This document shows positions 20,005-29,223 of a stretch of 64,000 nucleotides of DNA, piece after piece (the stretch's first letter is position 1; the number at the start of each line of letters is the position of its first letter). The position numbers were made by a program, and so were the translations under genes. This DNA comes from CAVTYH01 sp963773875. Lineage in GTDB: Bacteria; Planctomycetota; Planctomycetia; Pirellulales; JADZDJ01. Under the pieces are notes generated by a model, which saw only the letters and a list, made by a program, of their open reading frames with translations, was not told the origin of the DNA and did not search any database. The DNA lies in NCBI GenBank assembly GCA_963773875.1, contig CAVZCV010000020.1:1-64000 (forward strand), given 5' to 3'.

Positions 20005-20823
20005 TTATGACGGTTGATGTTTCGTGGTCCAGCGGCCGCCGGCAACATGCGCGACACCGCCGGCAACGCCCAGAGCGACCTTCGCCATGCGTTCGTAATC
20101 GAGCGTGTCGGGCGTATCGGTGTGCATGTGGTAGTGCGGATTGCGAAGGTAGCTGGTGTCGGTGAGCATGAGGGCTTGATAGCCTTGATCCCAGAACGAG
20201 CTGTTATCGGAGCGGCGGATGTCGTGGATGATTTCGGGCAAACAGATGGAGAATAGCGGAAATTGAACGGCCTTTTTGAAGCCGCGGCGGAAAGTCCAAC
20301 TCAAACGGCCGGAGCGCAGATTGCCGACGGCCGCGAGAAAATCGCCACGCTTGGGAAAAAGCCGGTGCAAGAATCGCGGAATTGCCGGCGGTACCTGCTG
20401 GCTCTTGGGCTGGGTTGAAAAGTAGCCGACCATCTCCAAGCAGAGCATGCCAATAATGTTTTCTCCTCGCGCCCGACATTGCCGGGCGTGAATTTGGCTG
20501 CCCATTTCGCCGGTGTGAAAGTACGGCGGCTCCTCGCACGGAAACGCGACGAAGCGGATGCTGCGCCGCGGCTGCCATTCGCGCAGCAACCGTGCGGACT
20601 CGAGCAGGACGGCCACCGCCGAAGCGTTATCGTCGGCGCCAGGCGTGGTTTCGACGGTGTCATAATGCGCGCCGAGAATCACAATTTGATTGAGCCGCTT
20701 GGTGCCGGGAATTTCCGCCACGAGATTCGCAACTGTGTGCGGGCCGATATCGTACGGCTGACGATGGACCTTATAGCCCGACTCAGCAAGCTCGCGCTCA
20801 ATCAGCGTAGCTGCCGCTTCCAA
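20005..20823 (-). CDS. M28 family zinc aminopeptidase-like protein (start uncertain)
   Basis: 272 residues from a TTG. Zinc ligands are visible in order: LGAHYDTVE (His-x-Asp), GADDNASAVAVLLES (bridging Asp), PCEEPPYF (the Glu pair) and HMHTDTPDTLDY (terminal His). These define the M28 peptidase core. Homologous sequence (VANLRRHVDRLAGIIGPRHL) continues upstream in the same frame to about 20,905 with no ATG, GTG or TTG, so the real N-terminus is longer and a base error or rare start is likely. No signal peptide is visible in the readable part. Confidence 0.85.
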   Translation of the reverse strand: MEAAATLIERELAESGYKVHRQPYDIGPHTVANLVAEIPGTKRLNQIVILGAHYDTVETTPGADDNASAVAVLLESARLLREWQPRRSIRFVAFPCEEPPYFHTGEMGSQIHARQCRARGENIIGMLCLEMVGYFSTQPKSQQVPPAIPRFLHRLFPKRGDFLAAVGNLRSGRLSWTFRRGFKKAVQFPLFSICLPEIIHDIRRSDNSSFWDQGYQALMLTDTSYLRNPHYHMHTDTPDTLDYERMAKVALGVAGGVAHVAGGRWTTKHQPS

Positions 20824-20968
20824 ATTGCGCGGCAGGCGCAGATGGCGCGGCCCAATGATTCCGGCGAGCCGGTCGACGTGCCGGCGTAAGTTGGCAACGA
20901 GCTCAGCATGCGAGATATTGTCAAAAATTTTTCGTCAGCTCGCGATTGAGTAAAACATTTGGCAAGGT

Positions 20969-22615
20969 TCAATTTGCCAGCGGCAGCTCATAAAGCGCCG
21001 CCTCTTGGGCGTTTCGCACCAGCAGACGGTTGCCGGAGAGCGCAGGATTATTCCAGGTTTTACCTTCGATGGCCTGTATCCGCGCCAGCTCTCTGAACTC
21101 CGTTGGATCGAGCGCCACGAGGGCGACCGTTCCATCTTCGCCCATGACGAGCAACTCGTCGCCGACGCGCATCACCTGGCCATGGCCATAATCGGTGCCA
21201 GCCCATTGCCGCTTGCCACCCTTCGCGTCAACCGCTTTCACATCGACGCACTGCAGCACACCGTCGGAAAGGCCGTAAACGTAGCCATCCTTCACAATCA
21301 CGTTGTTGAGCTTCGTCATCAGTACACGATGGTTATGCCACAGTTTCTTCGCGGACCACGAACCGTCGTCGTTATGCTTGATTTCGAACAGCGCGCCGCC
21401 GCCAGAGGAATAGCCCTTGGAAACAAAAAAGCGATCGTCCGCCACGGGCACGGTCTGCGAGGCGCTGGCCGAGCTGCCACTGCTGCCCTCCCACGGCGCT
21501 TCCCACAGTACATCGCCGGTTTTTGGATCATGGCCGGTGATGTGCGATTCGTTCACGATGACGATCTGCCGCACACCGCCATAATTGGCCAGGTTCGGCG
21601 AACTGTAGCTGACTTCGCGCTTACCAGCTTTCCAAATAATATCGCCGGTCGTTTTGTTGTAAGCCACGAGCGAAACCTTCGGACCTGCTGGTGGGCCGCC
21701 GCCGGGTACTACGACCAGATCGTCGACCACGAGCGGCGAAGCAGAACGGCCCCATGGCACGCCGCTGTGATCGGTTTCGGCATCGGTCCCCACGTCGGCC
21801 AGCACGTCGCGCATCCAAATGAGCGCACCCGATGCGCCATCGATACACCGCAGCACGCCGGTGCCGCCGAGCGCATATACCCGGCCATCGACAATCGTGG
21901 GCGTGGAGCCGGGGCCATCGCCGCCCACCATGTCGTGATGCCGCGCTTTAATGGCGTGATACCAACGCAACTGCCCCGTAGATACGTCGTAGCAAGTGAC
22001 TAGTTCTTGTTCGCCGCGCTGCTCCAGTGTCACGGCCGCTTCGCCGACAATCGCAAACGCGGAGTACCCGCCACCAATCGGCTGTTTCCAAACAAGCTTC
22101 GGCGGATGTGTTTGCCAAGCAGTCTCCAGGCGAACGTCGGGAACGTAAGCATCTCGATTGCCGCCGAGAAAACCGGGATAATCGTGATCAGTCGTTTGCC
22201 AGGCCGCCGATTTTACGGTCGATTGTGTCGGCAAACCTTTCGCTGCGAGTTCGGCCTCCGGATGCTTGCCGCTACGCAGTCCGAACATCGGCACAAGGTT
22301 GCCGGTGAATCCGCGCAGCTCGAACACGTAGCTCAACAGCGCGAGGCACGCCAATCCGGCGGCAACGCTCCACCAGCGTGTGGAACGAGAAAATGGTGCG
22401 AAGAGCGCCATCCAAATACCAAGCAGCAGAATTGTGCCGACGACGACGAGAACCGTCACGCCGTTCGAAGTGCCGTTGTCGACAATGCCGATACGCTGCA
22501 AATACGCAATCGCCAGCGCGGCAATTCCCAAAATCGTCCATGCAGGCCAAAGACGGCGCGCCCGGCGGGGAGTGGCCGGAGGCTCGGTCATCGGAATCGT
22601 AGGTGCCGTCGTCAT
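20969..22615 (-). CDS. PQQ-like beta-propeller protein with membrane anchor
   Basis: 548 residues. Three N-terminal membrane segments (about 22-40, 52-72 and 82-100) are followed by an outer beta-propeller of PQQ-type repeats: YDVSTGQLRWYHAIK, CIDGASGALIWMRDV, YNKTTGDIIWKAGKR, HDPKTGDVLWEAPWEG. The repeated TG-x-x-W tryptophan docking motif is clear. Relatives include BamB-like and dehydrogenase-like propellers; no catalytic dehydrogenase Asp is identifiable, so a binding or scaffold role is more likely. The protein is probably anchored in the inner membrane with the propeller outside. It is a single-gene unit. Confidence 0.85.
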   Translation of the reverse strand: MTTAPTIPMTEPPATPRRARRLWPAWTILGIAALAIAYLQRIGIVDNGTSNGVTVLVVVGTILLLGIWMALFAPFSRSTRWWSVAAGLACLALLSYVFELRGFTGNLVPMFGLRSGKHPEAELAAKGLPTQSTVKSAAWQTTDHDYPGFLGGNRDAYVPDVRLETAWQTHPPKLVWKQPIGGGYSAFAIVGEAAVTLEQRGEQELVTCYDVSTGQLRWYHAIKARHHDMVGGDGPGSTPTIVDGRVYALGGTGVLRCIDGASGALIWMRDVLADVGTDAETDHSGVPWGRSASPLVVDDLVVVPGGGPPAGPKVSLVAYNKTTGDIIWKAGKREVSYSSPNLANYGGVRQIVIVNESHITGHDPKTGDVLWEAPWEGSSGSSASASQTVPVADDRFFVSKGYSSGGGALFEIKHNDDGSWSAKKLWHNHRVLMTKLNNVIVKDGYVYGLSDGVLQCVDVKAVDAKGGKRQWAGTDYGHGQVMRVGDELLVMGEDGTVALVALDPTEFRELARIQAIEGKTWNNPALSGNRLLVRNAQEAALYELPLAN

Positions 22616-22663
22616 AGCGCGAGATCATTATAGAGCCCGCGCGCCGATTGGCGAGAGATTGCC

Positions 22664-23284
22664 CTAGTGCGAAACCGCTACGCCCCAGGAAACATGCGGG
22701 CCCGGGTCATAATAGCGCGGGCCCCAGTAACCCCAATGCGGGCCGTAATAGCGCTGTTCGACCACGACAGGCGGCGGTCCACCAACGAGCACCGCTCCAG
22801 GCGGCGGAGCGACCGCCACGACGCGCGGCTGCTGCATGGCGGCAATTACGCGCGGGCTGACACCCATCTGCTGCAAATAGATGATGTCGTTGGCCACGAG
22901 CTGATGGTCAACACCGTTGTTAGCCACATGATTGACAATGAGCTGCTCCTGGACGCCGGAGCGAGTCATGGCGACGACGTCGTTAATGGAAACGGCGCCC
23001 GCTGGAATTTGACGGCCCATTTGCGCGGCAATTTGTGCACGGTTGCGGGCTTCAATATCGTCGAGCGCTCCGCCGACCGCGCCGCCGGTTAGCGCGCCTG
23101 CCGCTGCGCCAATTGCGGCGCCCGCGCCGGCGTGTCCGGTCGCGCTGCCGATGATCGCACCAAGACCTGCGCCGCCGAGTCCGCCGGCGAGCGCGCCTTG
23201 ATCGGCATAGTAGGGCGAGCGGCAACTAACATTTGTTGCCAACGCGAATACGGCCACGAGCGAAACCAACCAGGTGCGAACCAT
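22664..23284 (-). CDS. Glycine-zipper exported protein
   Basis: 206 residues from the ATG at 23,284. An N-terminal signal (WLVSLVAVFALATNVSC) could be type I or a poor lipobox at Cys21. A glycine-zipper stretch, rich in GxxxG/A, spans about residues 30-75 and can insert into or associate with membranes. The middle (SINDVVAMTRSGVQEQLIVN) is a helical domain often seen in planctomycete exported proteins, and the tail is Pro/Tyr/Gly rich. Upstream nine codons are in frame but the chosen Met gives a normal signal. Function unknown. Confidence 0.72.
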   Translation of the reverse strand: MVRTWLVSLVAVFALATNVSCRSPYYADQGALAGGLGGAGLGAIIGSATGHAGAGAAIGAAAGALTGGAVGGALDDIEARNRAQIAAQMGRQIPAGAVSINDVVAMTRSGVQEQLIVNHVANNGVDHQLVANDIIYLQQMGVSPRVIAAMQQPRVVAVAPPPGAVLVGGPPPVVVEQRYYGPHWGYWGPRYYDPGPHVSWGVAVSH

Positions 23285-23492
23285 AGAAGCATCCTTCAAT
23301 CGGCGACGCAAACCGAGTGCGATTTTCCAACTGCGGCAAGTGGCTGCCTAGCTGCTCGCCAAACTTGCTGGGGCGGTTTTTCCCAGGATCGCTCTGGGGC
23401 GTCAAGACAGACTGCTAGCCGCGCATGCTGGCAATGCTATTATCGGCAAAATCGATCGCGCCACTTGGCTGCAGAATGAGAAGTTTATGTGG

Positions 23493-24752
23493 TCAGCCGT
23501 CAGACTTTGCGGGGGCTTTCGCGCCAGATGCTTGCTTTTGCGCCTTCTGCCAGTCTTCCCACTTTTTGAAAGCCGCGGTCCGCTCGGCGTCATTGCGGAA
23601 TGCGATCATGTTCAGATTGAATCGATCGAACTGCAACCCAGCGAATCCAAATTTTTTAGGATCCTGTTCCGAAAGCTTAATCGCCACGGCCAGTGCCAGG
23701 TCGCGCATCTGCGCTTGCATGGGCTGATTCGTACCGCCGGAATCGAACACCCGATCGGAATCGTTAAAATAGCGCTCAACATGGCTTAGCTGCTCTTTGC
23801 CGCCGAGGTTCGCCACGAGCAGCATCGCATTAAGTCGCAGCGCACGATTGTTAGGACCAGATGGATCCTCCGACTTGAGCGCTGCCACGGCTGGGTCCAG
23901 CGCTTCGCGAAGATTGTAACTGCGGGCGTTCAACAGGTTGAAGGCCATCAAATCGAAACTCATATCTCGCGCCACAAACCTGCCATACAATTTGCGAAAT
24001 ATAGCACGCCGCCCGCTGATCGAGGTCATCGCTGGTCGAAACGATGGATTTTCCGGCAGCAAAGTCGCCAATCGCGAGGCGACTTCGTCGCTAATCGCTA
24101 CCTGCGGATCACCGCCGACGAACAACAGCGCAGCCATGATCGGAACGCTCATACTCGCTTGCACACGATTTCGCCGGCCTTGCGGTTGAACTTTATCTAC
24201 TTCTGTTTGCGAGCATTCTTTAAGCATCGTGGCCGCTTCTTTTGGCCCGCGCTCATATGCTTCCAGAAGTTGTGTCTGGGCATCTTGCATTTCGACAAAT
24301 AGATCTCGCGCCGCCGGATCACTGCCGACCAGTTCTTTAAACGCAGACCAGCCTGGCAGGGTTGCCCCGGCGGTGCCATCGACATCGGCGATGAAATCGC
24401 GCTTGCGTCGTTGGAAATCGGCATCGACGATGATCGAAAGAATTCGCTTGGCACGGAAGCGAACTTCGGCATCGGTGCTCGTCAGCGCGGCCACGAGGAC
24501 CGGCTTGGCCGTGATGCCTTTTTCAATGAGCTTATTCGTGGCGCCTTCGCGAACCGCGAACAAATCGTGCCCAAGCTCGCCAACTAGCGACTTGGGATCG
24601 TCGGCTACCGCGGGGGGTGCCTGAAATGAATTCCCAGGCGGCGTAACCGGCTCTTCCGCGTGGCTATGAGTGGCCGCGCAAATCGCCAGTGCAGTTCCAA
24701 CCACTCGCCACAACGTGATTGACGGGCACATTTGCATCGATCTTCGCCGCAT
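23493..24752 (-). CDS. Exported HEAT-like hypothetical protein
   Basis: The ATG at 24,752 gives about 419 residues. The N-terminus has a signal-like segment (WRVVGTALAICAATHSHAEE). The mature part is alpha-helical with a first pair of HEAT-like helices (LFAVREGATNKLIEKGITAKPVLVAAL ... AEVRFRAKRILSII, about residues 55-100). The C-terminus is Lys/Ala-rich. Planctomycete genomes contain many secreted proteins of this type; no enzyme motif is present. The open frame continues upstream to 24,914 but without a signal. Function unknown. Confidence 0.65.
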   Translation of the reverse strand: MRRRSMQMCPSITLWRVVGTALAICAATHSHAEEPVTPPGNSFQAPPAVADDPKSLVGELGHDLFAVREGATNKLIEKGITAKPVLVAALTSTDAEVRFRAKRILSIIVDADFQRRKRDFIADVDGTAGATLPGWSAFKELVGSDPAARDLFVEMQDAQTQLLEAYERGPKEAATMLKECSQTEVDKVQPQGRRNRVQASMSVPIMAALLFVGGDPQVAISDEVASRLATLLPENPSFRPAMTSISGRRAIFRKLYGRFVARDMSFDLMAFNLLNARSYNLREALDPAVAALKSEDPSGPNNRALRLNAMLLVANLGGKEQLSHVERYFNDSDRVFDSGGTNQPMQAQMRDLALAVAIKLSEQDPKKFGFAGLQFDRFNLNMIAFRNDAERTAAFKKWEDWQKAQKQASGAKAPAKSDG

Positions 24753-24995
24753 TTCCAAGCCCCCCCACCAATATCGCCACTGCGAGCTACATTTTACGCC
24801 AAGTGTGGGGATAGCGCCTAGCAAGGCTTTGCCTGATTGCCCGGGCGGTCGGGGGCGGCAGTACAAAATGGCGGATCGCTTGCGGCTGCTACCGGGGCAA
24901 GGTAGAATTTCCACACGGGATTTGCGGCCGCTTGCAGCCTTCAGAACTGCTAAAGTGCCATCGCTCGGTTGAATGAGATTGGTCAGATAGAAATT

Positions 24996-25084
24996 GGCTC
25001 ATCACGAGCCGCCGCGCGATACAGCTTAACCAGATCACCTGAAGCCGCTCCAGCGCTTGCGCCGAGAGCGGCTTTTGTTTTGGT
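24996..25084 (+). promoter_or_regulatory. Attenuator-like leader of the sulfur PLP gene
   Basis: GGCTC-ATCAC-GAGCC at 24,996-25,010 is a perfect 5-bp hairpin. It is followed at 25,043-25,050 and 25,066-25,073 by AGCCGCTC/GAGCGGCT, an 8-bp terminator stem with the T-rich tail CTTTTGTTTT. The gene starts about 95 bases later. This is the geometry of a transcription-attenuation leader for a methionine/cysteine gene. The CTCATCA-GAG hairpin faintly recalls SAM-I but the GGCAACC core and partner arms are not recognisable. Confidence 0.45.
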
Positions 25085-25177
25085 GTTTTGGCGACGGCAA
25101 CTTCCCGCATTAGCCAGGCTTTGTAACCACTCGACGTTGTTCGGGCAAAAGCACGGCGTGCCTTCGATGAAGCGGGA

Positions 25178-26458
25178 ATGAAAATGAGCACCAAGCAATC
25201 GGTCAAGCAGAAGCCAAGTTCAAAGCCGGTATTGGAAAGCCAATTGAGCGCAGAAGATCACCACGAGCGCAACGGGACATCGCCAGCGAAGACGCCTGGC
25301 CCATCGACTCTCGCAGTGCATGCTGGCGAAGATCGACAAAAAACCGGCAACTCGATTACCGATCCAATCTACGTTGCCTCGACCTACACCTTTGCCGACA
25401 CGCAATCGGTCATCGATTACATCGAGCAAAAACAACCGCGCGAAGAATATGGCCGTTATGGCAACCCGAGCGAGCGAGTTGTGGAGCGAAAGCTCGCTGC
25501 ACTGGAAGGGGGCGAATCGGCACTGCTATTTTCCACCGGCATGTCGGCGCTCGTCGTGCTGCTGCTCTCGAAATTGAACTCGGGAGATGAAGTGGTCTTT
25601 TTCGACGAGTGTTATCACCGCAGCCGCGAGTTTTGCACCAAGCACATGGCGCGGTTTGGCGTGGTCACGCGCCAGGTGAAAGCCTGCGATTACGATGCGA
25701 TGGAAGCGGCCATCACGCCGCGCACTCGACTCTTGATTAGCGAATCGCCAACCAATCCGCATCTGAGCATCGTCGACTTGGAGCGCTTTGCAGATTTGGG
25801 CCATCGCCACGACGTGGAAACTTTGATCGATGCCACGCTGGGAACTCCGTTCAACATCCGGCCGTTGGCGGCGGGAATCGATTACGTGCTACATTCGGCC
25901 ACAAAGTATCTTGGCGGCCACAACGATTTGTTGGCCGGGACGCTCGTGAGCACGGCGGAAAAGCTGGAGCCGGTGCGCAAACTGCGCGGCATTACGGGAG
26001 CCATCAATTCGCCGCATAACATTTATCTGCTCGAGCGCGGTCTGAAAACTTTTGAATTGCGTATGCAGCGGCACAATGAAAACGGCATGGCGGTCGCCGA
26101 GTTTTTGGCCGGTCATCCGCGAGTCGAAAAAGTTTATTATCCCGGTCTGCCGTCGCATCCGTATCACGAGGTCGCCAAACGCACCATGCGCGGCTTCGGC
26201 GGTCTCGTGACTTTCCTCGTGAAGAATGCCGATTGGCAGCAAACCGCCGCGGTGGTCGATCGCGTGAAGATTCCGCGCATTGCGCCGAGCCTGGGCGGTG
26301 TGGAATCGCTCATCGAACAGCCGCTGGTGATGAGCTATTACGAATGTCCGCCGGAAGACCGCCAGCGATTTGGCATTCCCGATAACATGATCCGCCTGGC
26401 CTGCGGGATCGAAAACTCGGAAGATCTGGTGGCCGATTTACAGCAAGCGCTGGAATAA
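25178..26458 (+). CDS. PLP-dependent trans-sulfuration enzyme (cystathionine gamma-synthase/lyase or sulfhydrylase type)
   Basis: 426 residues of the Cys/Met metabolism PLP family. A low-complexity Lys/Ser N-terminus (to about 45) precedes LAVHAGEDRQKTGNSITDPI. Substrate and PLP residues include EYGRYGNPSERVVERKLAALEGG, SGMSALV, and the Schiff-base Lys243 in SATKYLGGHND. The C-terminal SLGGVESLIEQPLVMSYY is the usual closing motif. The family includes cystathionine gamma-synthase, gamma-lyase, methionine gamma-lyase and homoserine sulfhydrylases; the sequence alone does not decide. An attenuator-like leader precedes it and a paralogue follows about 160 bases later. Confidence 0.88.
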   Translation: MKMSTKQSVKQKPSSKPVLESQLSAEDHHERNGTSPAKTPGPSTLAVHAGEDRQKTGNSITDPIYVASTYTFADTQSVIDYIEQKQPREEYGRYGNPSERVVERKLAALEGGESALLFSTGMSALVVLLLSKLNSGDEVVFFDECYHRSREFCTKHMARFGVVTRQVKACDYDAMEAAITPRTRLLISESPTNPHLSIVDLERFADLGHRHDVETLIDATLGTPFNIRPLAAGIDYVLHSATKYLGGHNDLLAGTLVSTAEKLEPVRKLRGITGAINSPHNIYLLERGLKTFELRMQRHNENGMAVAEFLAGHPRVEKVYYPGLPSHPYHEVAKRTMRGFGGLVTFLVKNADWQQTAAVVDRVKIPRIAPSLGGVESLIEQPLVMSYYECPPEDRQRFGIPDNMIRLACGIENSEDLVADLQQALE

Positions 26459-26477
26459 AATTCGAATGTCGAAATTC

Positions 26478-26592
26478 GAATGACGAATGAAATTCCAAGC
26501 TCCAAATCCCAAACCTCGTGAGGAGTCCCAGAGATATTGAGTTTCACCGATAGCTGTTTGGTTATTGGAATTTAGTCATTCATTCGTCATTC
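26478..26592. repeat. 13-bp inverted repeat flanked element between the two PLP genes
   Basis: GAATGACGAATGA (26,478-26,490) is the exact inverse of TCATTCGTCATTC (26,580-26,592); further ATTCGAAAT/TTCGAAT arms lie outside. The 115-base unit is not coding. It looks like a small MITE-like or REP-like element inserted between the genes, or a bulky transcript hairpin. Confidence 0.6.
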
Positions 26593-26616
26593 GAATTTCG
26601 TCATTCGTCTACCAAT

Positions 26617-27768
26617 ATGCAATTCCGCACCCGCGCAATTCACACTGGCAACGAGCGCGATCCGCAAACCGGCGCGGTCGTGCCGCCGATTCATCTTTCG
26701 TCCACGTTCGTGCAGCCCGGCGCCGGCGTGTGGGGTGAGTTCGATTACACCCGCAGCGGTAACCCGACGCGTAAGGCGTTTGAAACGACGCTGGCCAACC
26801 TGGAAGGGGGCGCCGGCGCACTCGCGTTTTCCTCGGGTATGGCGGCAACGCACTGCGTTACGATGCTGCTGAAGCCGGGAGATCATTTTGTCCTGGGCGC
26901 CGATTGTTACGGCGGCACCTATCGGCTGCTGCACAAGATCGTGAAACCGCTGGGCATTGCCGTGACGATGGTCAATTCGTCCGATTTGACGAAGGTCGAA
27001 CACGCATTCACGCCCCAAACGAAATTGCTGTGGATTGAAAGTCCTGGCAATCCGCTGCTCTCGATCACCGATATTGCCGCGTGCGCCAAAATAGCACGAC
27101 CGGCCGGAGTTTTGCTGGGTGTTGATTGCACGTTTGCCACGCCGGTGCTCACTCGTCCGCTGGAATTGGGTGCCGACATTGTGATGCACTCAGCCACCAA
27201 GTACATCGGGGGCCACAGCGATTTGTTAGGTGGAGCGCTCGTACTGCGCGACAAAGAACTGCGCGATCGGCTGTATTTCATTCAAAATGCAACCGGCGCG
27301 GTGATGGGACCGCTGGAATCGTATCTCTGCTCGCGCGGGCTCAAGACACTGGAGCTGCGGATGAGCGAACATTGCCGCACAGCCCAGCGGCTGGCCGAAT
27401 GGCTAGCCACGCACCCGCGCGTCAAACGCATGTTGTACCCCGGCTTGCCGACGCATCCAGGCCACGAGATCGCCAAACGGCAAATGCAAGGCGCGTTCGG
27501 CGCCATGCTCAGCTTCGATCTGGGCAACGATTTGCGCGCGGCGAAGCGTGTGGCGGAGTCGACGAAGCTCTTTCAACTAGCCGTCAGTTTAGGTGCCGTG
27601 GAATCGCTCATTGAGCAACCCGCCACGATGTCGCACGCCAGTTACGATGCGGCAGATCGAAAAGCCTTCGGCATCTCCGACGGCCTGCTGCGCCTTTCCG
27701 TCGGCCTGGAAGCCTTCGAAGACCTCCGCGACGATTTGGACCAGGCGATCAAGCTGGCGTCTGCTTGA
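26617..27768 (+). CDS. Cystathionine gamma-synthase/gamma-lyase family PLP enzyme (paralogue)
   Basis: 383 residues, the normal family length. Key elements: FRTRAIHTGNERDPQTGAVV start, DYTRSGNPTRKAFE (PLP phosphate Tyr/Arg region), SSGMAATHCV, Lys195 in SATKYIGGHSD and the closing SLGAVESLIEQPATMSH. YGGTYRLLHKI at about 104 is typical of gamma-synthases/lyases. It is about 35-40% similar to its neighbour by eye, so an old duplication or two distinct steps (synthase and lyase) in methionine/cysteine exchange. The ATG is the first Met of the family start. Confidence 0.9.
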   Translation: MQFRTRAIHTGNERDPQTGAVVPPIHLSSTFVQPGAGVWGEFDYTRSGNPTRKAFETTLANLEGGAGALAFSSGMAATHCVTMLLKPGDHFVLGADCYGGTYRLLHKIVKPLGIAVTMVNSSDLTKVEHAFTPQTKLLWIESPGNPLLSITDIAACAKIARPAGVLLGVDCTFATPVLTRPLELGADIVMHSATKYIGGHSDLLGGALVLRDKELRDRLYFIQNATGAVMGPLESYLCSRGLKTLELRMSEHCRTAQRLAEWLATHPRVKRMLYPGLPTHPGHEIAKRQMQGAFGAMLSFDLGNDLRAAKRVAESTKLFQLAVSLGAVESLIEQPATMSHASYDAADRKAFGISDGLLRLSVGLEAFEDLRDDLDQAIKLASA

Positions 27769-28324
27769 CCGCATTTGTGCGCGTTGCCAAACCCGTCAGC
27801 CGGACGCGCGTTTGATTGGACACTGGGGCAATTGATTGCACTCACTGCTGCACTCAGAAATTTTTCCGTAGCACGCACTCGAAACGTAACCAACTGAGCT
27901 GCAGTTTGTCATCGGTCACCGTAATGGACTTGATCACTCATCTACTCGCGGTCTTCAGTGGCACCGGGCGAAAAATCCAGACATCGCTAAAGTCTTTTAC
28001 GTCCTCTTCGTCGACATAGTTTCGTAGGGCAACCAAAACGCTCCGGCCTCAGAATTGCTTGAGCTTGGTGCACGATGCCGCTCTGCACATGGCCACGAAC
28101 GCTTCCGCGCTTTCCAACTCCCCGCTGCAGAGCACAAATCCTGGTCCGAAGCGATCCGAGTTTTTTCACGACTGCCATTTCCAGCTTTCTGGAAAAAGTC
28201 CGGAAATTCTCGCTCCAGATTCCCGCGACCAAAAGAGCCCGGGAACAAATCGGGCGATCTGCGCGTGTTTGCCGCGAGAAAAACACGGCTGACCGCGCCG
28301 GAATCCGGAAAAGCGAGTTTCGGA
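27769..28324. other. Intergenic; repeat-related sequence only
   Basis: No convincing gene between the PLP enzyme and repeat copy C. From about 28,080 the sequence already resembles the corresponding outer part of repeat D (CGAGAAAAACACG versus CGAGAAAAACGCACG). Overlapping open frames on both strands here lack conserved features and are judged non-coding. Confidence 0.4.
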
Positions 28325-28468
28325 GTGAAATAACTGCCGCGCGTTTTTTCCACTGTGTAGGCGATTTTGCAAATTTGTGATCGAGTTTGTTCATCGTTTT
28401 TTCACACCTGCTCTTCGGTCCTTCAAATCGCCAGTGAATTCTCGATCCGAGGGAGATCGTTATTTCAC
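28325..28468 (-). repeat. Repeat family copy C (GTGAAATAAC inverted repeats)
   Basis: GTGAAATAAC (28,325-28,334) and GTTATTTCAC (28,459-28,468) are a perfect 10-bp inverted pair 124 bases apart. The segment shares GAGTTTCGGAGTGAAAT and GAATTCTCGATC with copy D. On the minus strand a 19-codon frame (VSPAQLIRDFLDLIEHLVK) ends on the arm itself (GTG AAA TAA). Promoter C lies just upstream. Confidence 0.55.
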
Positions 28469-28536
28469 TAGGTGCTCGATGAGGTCCAGGAAGTCGCGAA
28501 TCAGTTGGGCTGGGCTCACCAAATCTAGTCGTATGA

Positions 28537-28565
28537 ATATTAGTATACATACGAGTTGGTGTCAA
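28537..28565 (-). promoter_or_regulatory. Promoter C with TATACA-type core
   Basis: On the minus strand TTGACA, 17 nt, TAATAT, a near-consensus sigma70 promoter. The spacer ends GTATGTATAC, and CGTATG ... CATACG forms an inverted repeat around the -10. Upstream TGGCCCAAGAAAAG is shared with promoter D. A 9-bp tandem duplication CTCTTGACA overlaps the -35. Confidence 0.65.
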
Positions 28566-28939
28566 GAGTGTCAAGAGGCTTTTCTTGGGCCAGGCGACAA
28601 CTTTTTTGCTCAAAGCAGTGTCGATTCAAAATGCGCAAGCTCGGCTGTTTCGGCGAGGAACTCCCTGCCGAGGTGGTAAGCGCGACGATGCCGGTTCGTG
28701 AGTCTCTGGGCCGCGAAACCGCTGACATTTCCGTGGCCGACAGGTTTTGATCGCGTCCCGCCGAATTGCGCGGGGACTTTTCGTGCGCCCCGCCGCGCTG
28801 CATGACGCATCGGCAAATTGAATCCCTGAGAGCTGGAGGAACCAGGAAAAGCGGGTATTCTGGCGATCGCTGAAACGTAAAATATATCCGAAGCGCTTGC
28901 CCACGCAGGCACCGTCGACTCGCCATGCTACGACCTAAT
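28566..28939. other. Intergenic, no gene seen
   Basis: About 370 bases from the upstream block of promoter C to the DUF5985-like gene. Both strands carry open frames (28,540-28,926 minus among them) without any conserved pattern. GCGCGGGGAC and GTGCGCCCCGC near 28,778 could pair. Confidence 0.4.
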
Positions 28940-29191
28940 TTACCTCCGATTCTTGTCGATGATTGCGACTAAAATTAAGACGAATGCCGCGAGGCGAACC
29001 CAGTGGAAGTAAGTTTGGTTCTCACTCGGTTCGTGCGTCATGGCTAGTCCGATGCGCGTTATGCCCAGCAGCACGAACGACACGGAAAACAGCGCAAACA
29101 GGCGATCCTGCGTGTCACGCCAAAAACGCAGGAAAAACAGGGCCGCGACGCCGCAGGCCATCGCCATGGCTCCCATGAGAAAGTCGTTCAT
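28940..29191 (-). CDS. Three-span membrane protein, DUF5985-like
   Basis: From the ATG at 29,191 the 83-residue product starts MNDFLMGAMAMACGVAALFF and has three hydrophobic segments with RFWRDTQDRLFALFSVSF between the first two, a pattern I associate with DUF5985. Function unknown. It follows a second protein of the same type and an HTH protein on the same strand, likely one operon. The 34 upstream in-frame residues look like read-through sequence, not protein. Confidence 0.65.
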   Translation of the reverse strand: MNDFLMGAMAMACGVAALFFLRFWRDTQDRLFALFSVSFVLLGITRIGLAMTHEPSENQTYFHWVRLAAFVLILVAIIDKNRR

Positions 29192-29223
29192 AACTTGCTC
29201 GCTTCTAGAATCGGCGCCAATCT

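Noticed and set aside
24996..25084. Classical SAM-I riboswitch
   Set aside because: The hairpin CTCATCA-GAG is suggestive, but the conserved GGCAACC and pairing arms could not be found.
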